A DNA stretch of 64,000 bases. Source: Pseudoroseomonas cervicalis. GTDB taxonomy: Bacteria; Pseudomonadota; Alphaproteobacteria; Acetobacterales; Acetobacteraceae. The stretch is taken from assembly GCF_030818485.1 (NCBI RefSeq), contig NZ_JAUTAJ010000004.1, positions 620,001 through 684,000 on the forward strand. The letters are read 5' to 3'. How positions within the stretch are numbered: the first letter of the stretch is position 1; every line of letters starts with the position of its first letter. Of the stretch, positions 58,440-64,000 are shown one piece after another. The position numbers and the translations under genes were made by a program. Below the pieces are notes generated by a model that saw only the letters and a program-made list of their open reading frames with translations, was not told where the DNA came from and made no database searches.

Positions 58440-60719
58440 TCAGGCCTTGCTGCGCTCCACCTGGATGATGCCCGGGCAGGCGCGCAGCGCGGCGATGACG
58501 TTGGAGAGGTGGCGCAGATCCGTCACCTCCAGATCGACCAGCACCTCGGCATAGTCCGGGGCGCGGTGGGCGAAGCGCAGATTGTGCAGCTTGCCATGCT
58601 GCTTGGCGATGACGACGGTCATCGCGGCGATGGCCGAATCCTCATTGGCCGTCACCACCTCGAGCCGGCCGAGATGCGCGCCGCCGGAGCCGGCCTCGTA
58701 ATCCCAGTCGACATCGATGAAGCGCTCCGGCGTCGCGGCCAGCGCCTCCAGATTGTGGCAGTCGCTCTTGTGGATGGTGACGCCGCGGCCGGTCGAGACG
58801 ATGCCGACGATGCGGTCGCCGGGCACCGGATGGCAGCAGCCGGCGAACTGCACCGCCATGCCGGCGACCAGGCCGGTGATGCCATGGCTGGCCTCGCGCC
58901 GCCGCTCGGTGCGCACGGTGGTGGCGCCGGGCTTGCCGCGGGCCCGCGTCAGCGGCAGCGGGTCCATCACCCGCGGCGGGCCGCGCAGCTCGGGGAAGGC
59001 GGCGTGCAGCACCTCGCGGGCGGAGATGTTGCCATTGCCGACGGCGACGCAGAGCTCCTCGAAGCCCGGCTGCTTCAGCACCTTCAGCGCCGGCTCGACC
59101 AGCTTCTCGGAGAAGTCGATGCCCTCCTGGCGGAAGGCCTTGGCGATGGCGCTGCGGCCCTGCTCCTGGAACTCCGTCCGCTGCCGCGCCATGGCGAAGC
59201 GCTTGATGCGCGCCTTGGCCTTGCCGGTGACGACGAAGCGTTCCCAGGCCGGGTTCGGCGTGCCGCCGCGGGCGGTGATGATCTCGACCTGGTCGCCATT
59301 CTCCAGCCGGTGGCGGAGCGGCACGATGCGGCCATTGATCTTGGCGCCGACACAGGCATCGCCCACCTGGCTGTGCACCTGGTAGGCGAAGTCGACCGGC
59401 GTCGCGCCGCGCGGCAGGGCGATCAGATCGCCCTTCGGCGTGAAGCAGAAGACCTGGTCCTGGTGCAAAGCGAGCTTGGTGTGCTCCAGGAACTCGCCCG
59501 GCTCGGCGGCGGATTCCAGGATCTCCAGCAGCTCGCGCACCCAGGGGTAGCGGCGCTGGGTGGGGGCGGGGGCCGGGGTGGCGCTGCCCTCCTGCTTGTA
59601 CATCCAATGCGCGGCGACACCGTATTCGGCGATCTCGTGCATGTCCGGCGTGCGGATCTGCACCTCGATCTTGGCGTTGCGCCGCTCCGGCACGGTGACG
59701 CCGGTGTGCAGCGACTGGTAGCCATTCGGCTTGGGCGTCGAGATGTAGTCCTTGAACCGCCCGGGCACCACGCGATAGGCCGAATGGATGGCGCCCAGCG
59801 CCGCGTAGCAATTCGCCTTGTCGGTGGTCAGCACGCGGAAGGCCATGATGTCCGAGAGCTGCTCGAACTCGACCTTCTTCTCGTACATCTTCATCCAGAT
59901 CGAGTAGGGCGATTTCTCGCGCCCCGTCACCTCGACCACCGGCACCTCGGCCGCCGCCAGCCGCGCCTTCAGGTCGGCCGCGATCTCGTCGATCAGGTCG
60001 GCGCCCTGGCCGCGCAGGAAGGCGAGCCGCGCGGTGATGGTCTGGTAGGCGTCCGGCTGCAGCTCGCGGAAGGCCAGCGATTGCAGCTCGCTCTTCACCG
60101 CGTCCATGCCGATGCGCTCGGCCAGCGGCGCGTAGATCTCCATCGTCTCGCGGGCGACGCGGGCGCGGCTTTCCGGCTTCGGCTTGAAATGCAGCGTCCG
60201 CATGTTGTGCAGGCGGTCGGCCAGCTTGACCAGCAGCACGCGGATATCCTCGCTCATGGCGAGGACCAGCTTGCGGAAATTCTCCGCCTGCTTGGTGCGC
60301 TCCGATTGCAGTTCCAGCCGCGTCAGCTTGGTGACGCCATCCACCAGCCGGGCGATGTCGGCGCCAAAGCGCTTCTCCAGCTCGCCCAGGGAGTAGCTGG
60401 TATCCTCGACGACATCATGCAGCAGGGCGGTGGCGATGGTCGCGGTGTCCAGCCGGTAGCCAGCCAGGATGCCGGCGACGGCCAGCGGATGGGTGATGTA
60501 GGGGTCGCCATTCTCGCGCGACTGCGAGGCATGGGCGGTGGCGGCCAGATTGTAGGCCGCCTCGATCAGCGCCATGTCGGCGCGCGGATCATAGGCCGCG
60601 ACGCGGCGGGCCAGCTCGGTGCCGGGCGTCTCGACCGCCGGCGCGGCGCCGGGCTGGACAGCGCGGGCGGCGGGGCCGGGCGGGGGCGGCGGCGGGGTGC
60701 TGGGGGTGGGCGTGGCCAC
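58440..60719 (-). CDS. rel: Bifunctional (p)ppGpp synthetase/hydrolase Rel (SpoT-type)
   Basis: A stringent-response enzyme with an HD hydrolase (LLHDVVEDT), a synthetase domain with the [19 protein letters not shown] motif typical of bifunctional enzymes, TGS ([20 protein letters not shown]), a zinc-finger-like CCHPVPGD region and a C-terminal ACT. The start is uncertain. GTG 60719 is the first standard start after rpoZ and leaves a Pro-rich lead (~759 residues). An ATG at 60893 would give 817 residues but overlap rpoZ by 107 nt. Neither has a good ribosome site. rpoZ upstream is a usual partner. Confidence 0.93.
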   Translation of the reverse strand: MATPTPSTPPPPPPGPAARAVQPGAAPAVETPGTELARRVAAYDPRADMALIEAAYNLAATAHASQSRENGDPYITHPLAVAGILAGYRLDTATIATALLHDVVEDTSYSLGELEKRFGADIARLVDGVTKLTRLELQSERTKQAENFRKLVLAMSEDIRVLLVKLADRLHNMRTLHFKPKPESRARVARETMEIYAPLAERIGMDAVKSELQSLAFRELQPDAYQTITARLAFLRGQGADLIDEIAADLKARLAAAEVPVVEVTGREKSPYSIWMKMYEKKVEFEQLSDIMAFRVLTTDKANCYAALGAIHSAYRVVPGRFKDYISTPKPNGYQSLHTGVTVPERRNAKIEVQIRTPDMHEIAEYGVAAHWMYKQEGSATPAPAPTQRRYPWVRELLEILESAAEPGEFLEHTKLALHQDQVFCFTPKGDLIALPRGATPVDFAYQVHSQVGDACVGAKINGRIVPLRHRLENGDQVEIITARGGTPNPAWERFVVTGKAKARIKRFAMARQRTEFQEQGRSAIAKAFRQEGIDFSEKLVEPALKVLKQPGFEELCVAVGNGNISAREVLHAAFPELRGPPRVMDPLPLTRARGKPGATTVRTERRREASHGITGLVAGMAVQFAGCCHPVPGDRIVGIVSTGRGVTIHKSDCHNLEALAATPERFIDVDWDYEAGSGGAHLGRLEVVTANEDSAIAAMTVVIAKQHGKLHNLRFAHRAPDYAEVLVDLEVTDLRHLSNVIAALRACPGIIQVERSKA

Positions 60720-60786
60720 CCCCTCGGGCGCGCGGGGCGCCGGGATCAAGTCAGGCCCGGCGCCGGGTTTCAAGCGCGCCCCCGGC

Positions 60787-61188
60787 TCAGCGGCGGCCGC
60801 CGCCGCCGAGCTCGGCGGCGATCGCCGCCTCGATATCGTCGGGCGAGAGGTCCTCGAGGCCGGCGCCCTCGGGCGCGGCGTCGTCGCTGACATCCATCAC
60901 GCCGAAGATGTTCTCGTCGGTGGCGATGAGGTCGATCACCTCTTCCTCCACCGGCTCCGGCTCCGGCGCGCGCAGCAGGGACTTGACCAGATCCTGCTCC
61001 AGCCCGTCCAGGCTCACCGTCTCATCGGCGATCTCGCGCAGCGCAACGACCGGGTTCTTGTCGTTGTCGCGGTCGAGGGTCAGCTCCTCGCCGCGGCTGA
61101 TGTTGCGGGCGCGCTGCGCGGCGAGCAGGACCAGCTCGAAGCGGTTCGGGATCTTCAGAATGCAGTCTTCGACCGTGACGCGGGCCAT
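60787..61188 (-). CDS. rpoZ: RNA polymerase omega subunit
   Basis: A 133-residue omega subunit that binds beta-prime and helps assemble RNA polymerase. The conserved [20 protein letters not shown] and [13 protein letters not shown] are followed by a long acidic tail ([19 protein letters not shown]) beyond the E. coli length. ATG 61188 is used; ATG 61203 is five codons upstream. It precedes rel on the minus strand, the usual pair, and lies after the AT-rich element that ends folK. Confidence 0.95.
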   Translation of the reverse strand: MARVTVEDCILKIPNRFELVLLAAQRARNISRGEELTLDRDNDKNPVVALREIADETVSLDGLEQDLVKSLLRAPEPEPVEEEVIDLIATDENIFGVMDVSDDAAPEGAGLEDLSPDDIEAAIAAELGGGGRR

Positions 61189-61296
61189 GGGGGAGGCCTC
61201 CAACTCGATGCCGTGCGGAACCTGTCAGATAGCCATCGCACCCGCGAAAGGCAAGCCATATGGGGGCAGGAGCGGAAACAGGGTAGGGAAGAGGGC

Positions 61297-61402
61297 CTTC
61301 TTTTTCTGAAGAAAAAGAACTTTTTTCAGGCTGCCGCCGTCTTCCGGTGAAGCGGGACGCCAGACAGACAAAAGTTTTTTGGTTCTTTTTTCCAAAAAAG
61401 AA
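61297..61402. repeat. AT-rich triple-hairpin intergenic element, copy B
   Basis: Shares exact 23-nt (61297-61319) and 24-nt (61370-61393) blocks with copy A at 30.6 kb, plus the central GCGGGACGCCA (61352-61362). It contains CTTCTTTTTC/GAAAAAGAA and TTCTTTTTT/AAAAAAGAA stems. It lies between the folK stop (61406) and rpoZ on the minus strand, where it should terminate folK and insulate rpoZ-rel. The part nearest rpoZ (61204-61290) shows nothing more. Confidence 0.85.
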
Positions 61403-61405
61403 TCC

Positions 61406-61903
61406 TTACTTGCTGATTTTCCTCATCCCTGCTTCCGGCAGTTCCGCCAGCAGCGCCTCGACACTCTGCCCGAGCTGCGGATGCACCCAGCCCGGCGCCA
61501 CTTCCGACAAAGGCTGCAGCACGAAGCGGCGCAGATGCGCGCGCGGATGCGGCAGGATCGGGTCCGGCGACTCCCGCACTGCCTCGCCCATGGCGATGAT
61601 ATCGAGGTCGAGCGTGCGGGGCGCGTTGGGGTAGGGCCGCTCCCGCCCCGCCGCATCCTCGATCGCCTGCAGCGCGGCCAGCAGCGCGGCCGGGTCCAGC
61701 GTGCCCTCGCAGCGGGCGACGCCGTTGACATACCAGGGCGCGCCGGGGCTGGGCGGCTCGGGCGCCGTCTCCCACCAGGCGGAGACCGCCTGCACGGCCA
61801 GCCCCGGGATGCGGGCCATGGCATCGACCGCCGCCTCGCAGGTCGCGCGCGGGGCGGCGCCGTCCCGCCCCGGCAGATTGGCGCCGAGCGCGATCAGGAT
61901 CAT
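61406..61903 (-). CDS. folK: 2-amino-4-hydroxy-6-hydroxymethyldihydropteridine diphosphokinase FolK
   Basis: A 165-residue HPPK that pyrophosphorylates the pterin before FolP. The conserved LIALGANLPGRDG opening, the NAPRTLDLDIIAMGE core with magnesium-binding Asp residues, and LPHPRAHLRRFVLQPL are present. It follows the molybdopterin-binding gene by 8 nt and ends at the AT-rich element. folP is ~50 kb away in the window. Confidence 0.95.
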   Translation of the reverse strand: MILIALGANLPGRDGAAPRATCEAAVDAMARIPGLAVQAVSAWWETAPEPPSPGAPWYVNGVARCEGTLDPAALLAALQAIEDAAGRERPYPNAPRTLDLDIIAMGEAVRESPDPILPHPRAHLRRFVLQPLSEVAPGWVHPQLGQSVEALLAELPEAGMRKISK

Positions 61904-61911
61904 CCCCCCGC

Positions 61912-63558
61912 TCAGCCCTTGCCGCCGAAATCCGGGGAGAGGCGCAGCGCGTCGGTGGTGTCGAAATCGCGCAGCACGGCGTCGTCGGCCATCTCCACCT
62001 CATGCACCCGGTCGGCATATTTGCCGGCCAGGTGGCGGGCGCCGACATCGCCGGTGATCTGCAGCATCTCGGGGATGAATTCCCGCGCCCAGAGCATCGG
62101 GTTGCCCTGCTTGCCGCGGAAGGTCGGCATGACGATGGCGCGGCCTTCCTCCGGGTCGAAGGCGGCCATCAGCCGGTCCAGCATGGCGCCGGTGACCAGC
62201 GGCATGTCGCCCAGGCAGACGATGACGCCCTCGGCCTCCGGCGGCAGGGCGGCCAGCCCCGCCTTCAGCGAGCCGGAGAGGCCCTGGTTGTAATCCTCGG
62301 TCTGGGCGAAGAGCACCGGGCGGCCGGACAGCGCCTCCTCCACCCGCTCGCGCTCATAGCCGGTGACGACCACGACCGGGCGGGCGCGGCTGTCCAGCAC
62401 ATTGGCGACGACGCGGGCGACCATCGGCATGCCCTTCTGGTCGGTCACCATCAGCTTGTTCAGCGGCGCCATGCGGCGGGAACGGCCGGCGGCCAGCACC
62501 AGCGCCGCCACCTGGCGCGGCCGGCGCGGCGCGGCGCCGGGGGCCTGGGCGCGCGGGGCGGAATCGCGCGGCAGGGGCCGGGTCTCGATCTCCTTCAGCA
62601 GCCCGCCCACGCCCATGCGGGCGATCTCGGCGCTGGCCACCGGCAGGCCGGCGAAGAGCCGCTGCAGCACCCAGTCGAAGCCGTTCAGCTTCGGGCTGCG
62701 GGCGCAGCCGGGCAGCACCAGGGCCGGGATCTCGCCGATGCGGCCCAGGCAGAGCAGGTTGCCCGGATCCACCGGCATGCCGAAATGCTCGATCGTGCCG
62801 CCGGCGCGGGTGATGGCGGCGGGGCCGGCATCGCGCCGGTCGACCACGGCGGACGCCCCGGCGATCAGCAGCAGCTCGGCGCCGGCGCGCTTCAGCCGGG
62901 CCAGCGCCTCGGCGATGGCGCCTTCCTCGTGCCGGCAGCGCTCGGGCGGCAGCAGCTGGCCGGCCAGCGCGGTGACGCGGGCCTCCGTCGCCTCCACCGC
63001 GCCCTCCATGATGCTTTCCTTGAGCCCGGGCAGCTCGGTCAGCACCAGCCCGACCTTCAGCGGGCGGAAGGGGTGGATGGCGAGGGCGCGGCCGCTGCGC
63101 GCCACGGCCTCCGCCACCTGCAGCACGCCGCCCGGCACGGCGAAGGGGATGATCTTCACCGTCGCCAGCATCTCCCGCGCGGTGACCGGGGTGTGGTTCG
63201 GCAGGGTGGCCAGGGTGATGCTTTCGTCCAGCGCGTTCAGCCGGTGGATCAGCGCCTCGTTCACCACCAGCAGTCCGGCGGCATCGGCCAGCATGTTCAC
63301 CCGGCCCGTCGCGGCGCGGGAGCGGGCCAGCAGCGGACCCAGCAGCGCCTCGCCCAGCCGGTGGGCGGCCTCGTCCTCCGGCACGTCGCCGGATTCCAGC
63401 CGGGCGGCCACCACCTCCCGCTTGCCGGCGGCGCGCAGCGCCTCGATCGCCTCGGCATCCAGCACCGTGCCCTTCTTCAGGACACGGCCGGGGAGGCGCA
63501 GCGTGTGCGCCAGCACCGCGCCCTGCGCGGCATCGAGCGGGGTGGGGCCGAAGATCAT
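61912..63558 (-). CDS. Molybdopterin-binding / MobA-like nucleotidyltransferase fusion
   Basis: A 548-residue two-domain protein. The N-terminal ~340 residues are MoeA/MogA-like molybdopterin binding (KKGTVLDAEAIEALRAAG, AGASAVVDRRDAG, GNLLCLGRIGEIPALVLPGCARSPKLN given in part as PALVLPGCARSPKLNGFDW). The C-terminal ~200 residues are a MobA/MocA-type nucleotidyltransferase (LVLAAGRSRRMAPLNKLMV, CLGDMPLVTG). Such fusions attach CMP to the molybdenum cofactor for xanthine or CO dehydrogenases. It overlaps the xdhC stop by 4 nt. Confidence 0.9.
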   Translation of the reverse strand: MIFGPTPLDAAQGAVLAHTLRLPGRVLKKGTVLDAEAIEALRAAGKREVVAARLESGDVPEDEAAHRLGEALLGPLLARSRAATGRVNMLADAAGLLVVNEALIHRLNALDESITLATLPNHTPVTAREMLATVKIIPFAVPGGVLQVAEAVARSGRALAIHPFRPLKVGLVLTELPGLKESIMEGAVEATEARVTALAGQLLPPERCRHEEGAIAEALARLKRAGAELLLIAGASAVVDRRDAGPAAITRAGGTIEHFGMPVDPGNLLCLGRIGEIPALVLPGCARSPKLNGFDWVLQRLFAGLPVASAEIARMGVGGLLKEIETRPLPRDSAPRAQAPGAAPRRPRQVAALVLAAGRSRRMAPLNKLMVTDQKGMPMVARVVANVLDSRARPVVVVTGYERERVEEALSGRPVLFAQTEDYNQGLSGSLKAGLAALPPEAEGVIVCLGDMPLVTGAMLDRLMAAFDPEEGRAIVMPTFRGKQGNPMLWAREFIPEMLQITGDVGARHLAGKYADRVHEVEMADDAVLRDFDTTDALRLSPDFGGKG

Positions 63559-64000
63559 GCGCTGTTCCTGGTGCCGAGGGCGGCGCCGCGGCGCCGCGCC
63601 ACGATCTCGGCCATGATGGAGAGGGCGATTTCCGGCGCGGTGACGGCGCCGATGGACAGGCCGATGGGGGCGGCGATGCGCGCGCATTCGGCCTCGGTCA
63701 GCCCCGCCTCGGCCAGCCGCGCCAGGCGCTTGGCATGGGTGCGCCGGCTGCCCAGCGCGCCGACATAGAAGGCGGGGGAGCGCAAGGCGACCTCGAGCGC
63801 CGGGTCGTCCAGCTTCGGGTCGTGGGTCAGCGTCACCACGGCGCTGCGGGAATCCGGGGCCAGGCGCGCCATCGCCTCATCCGGCCAGTCATCGACCAGG
63901 GTGACGCCGGCGCCGAAGCGTTCCTCGGTGGCGAAGGCGCGGCGCGGATCCACCACGGTGACGGCATAGCCGAGCCCCACCGCCATCGGCACCAGCGCCT
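63555..64000 (-). CDS. xdhC: XdhC family molybdoenzyme maturation protein (partial)
   Basis: Only the C-terminal 147 residues lie in the window; the frame continues past base 64000. The visible part is the XdhC Rossmann domain (GLGYAVTVVDPRRAFA, VVTLTHDPKLDDPAL, YVGALGSRRTHAKRL, PIGLSIGAVTAPEIALSIMAEI given in part). XdhC sulfurates and inserts molybdenum cofactor into xanthine dehydrogenase or related enzymes. The stop overlaps the fusion-gene start (ATGA), so they are co-translated. The target enzyme genes probably lie beyond the right edge. Confidence 0.92.
   Translation of the reverse strand, partial: ALVPMAVGLGYAVTVVDPRRAFATEERFGAGVTLVDDWPDEAMARLAPDSRSAVVTLTHDPKLDDPALEVALRSPAFYVGALGSRRTHAKRLARLAEAGLTEAECARIAAPIGLSIGAVTAPEIALSIMAEIVARRRGAALGTRNSA

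Overview
The window looks like a chromosomal segment of a high-GC alphaproteobacterium. Several features fit the Acetobacteraceae, probably a Roseomonas-like genus: GC-rich codon use throughout, the ybgC-tolQRAB-pal-cpoB order, a eukaryote-type NADP isocitrate dehydrogenase, a fused CysNC, an Asp/Glu N-end-rule transferase (Bpt), and the lepB-rnc-era-recO block. The genus is inferred from gene content and composition only. I see no prophage, insertion sequence, CRISPR array, rRNA or tRNA. Almost everything is vertically inherited housekeeping and metabolic sequence, with many 1-4 nt start/stop overlaps that show translational coupling.

Layout. 1-10.6 kb: ruvB end, ybgC, the Tol-Pal envelope system (tolQ, tolR, tolA, tolB, pal, cpoB), tilS and ftsH. 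10.7-16.3 kb: folP, glmM, thiD, a PhzF-family isomerase and serC. 16.5-21.2 kb: an EamA exporter, a DUF6152/DUF6644-like pair, an orphan HerA-like ATPase, a secreted protein of unknown function and a DUF599 protein. 21.3-24.8 kb: icd with a coupled Cys-rich secreted protein, a divergent GntR/FCD regulator, a His/Tyr-rich lipoprotein and a stand-alone Lrp-type sensor domain. 25.1-30.6 kb: a ThDP enzyme, gamma-glutamyltransferase, a sulfite-oxidase-like molybdoenzyme, a frameshifted glutathione peroxidase and a GNAT acetyltransferase. 30.7-35.2 kb: parC, a noncanonical Nramp relative and a DUF1003 protein. 35.2-39.0 kb: lepB-rnc-era-recO-mug, transcribed leftward. 39.2-47 kb: a luciferase-like oxidoreductase, an unknown SGNH-like protein, epmB and epmA head to head, bpt, a penicillin-acylase-family hydrolase and yraN. 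47.2-58 kb: two orphan Bug-type binding proteins, an NtaA/DszA-type monooxygenase, then the sulfate assimilation locus (cysI leftward; cysH-cysD-cysNC-cysG rightward). 58-64 kb: acpS, rel/spoT, rpoZ, folK, a molybdopterin-binding/nucleotidyltransferase fusion and the end of xdhC.

Functional themes. The Tol-Pal genes make a complete envelope-constriction machine. CysD/CysNC activate sulfate, CysH reduces APS, CysI reduces sulfite, and CysG makes the siroheme that CysI needs, so this locus is a nearly self-contained sulfate-to-sulfide route. EpmA and EpmB together modify elongation factor P. The xdhC plus molybdopterin-binding/transferase pair at the right edge suggests that genes for a molybdenum hydroxylase lie beyond it.

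Most unusual signals. (i) A one-base frame disruption fuses the peroxidase reading frame to the GNAT gene. (ii) The TilS PP-loop has His where Asp is expected. (iii) Five tandem 33-34 bp hairpin repeats lie between tolB and pal. (iv) Two families of dispersed intergenic hairpin elements are present, one strikingly AT-rich for this genome. (v) An Nramp relative lacks both metal-binding motifs. (vi) AT-rich divergent control regions with symmetric motifs precede the cys genes and the Bug/monooxygenase genes. I found no convincing wholly new defence or mobile system.
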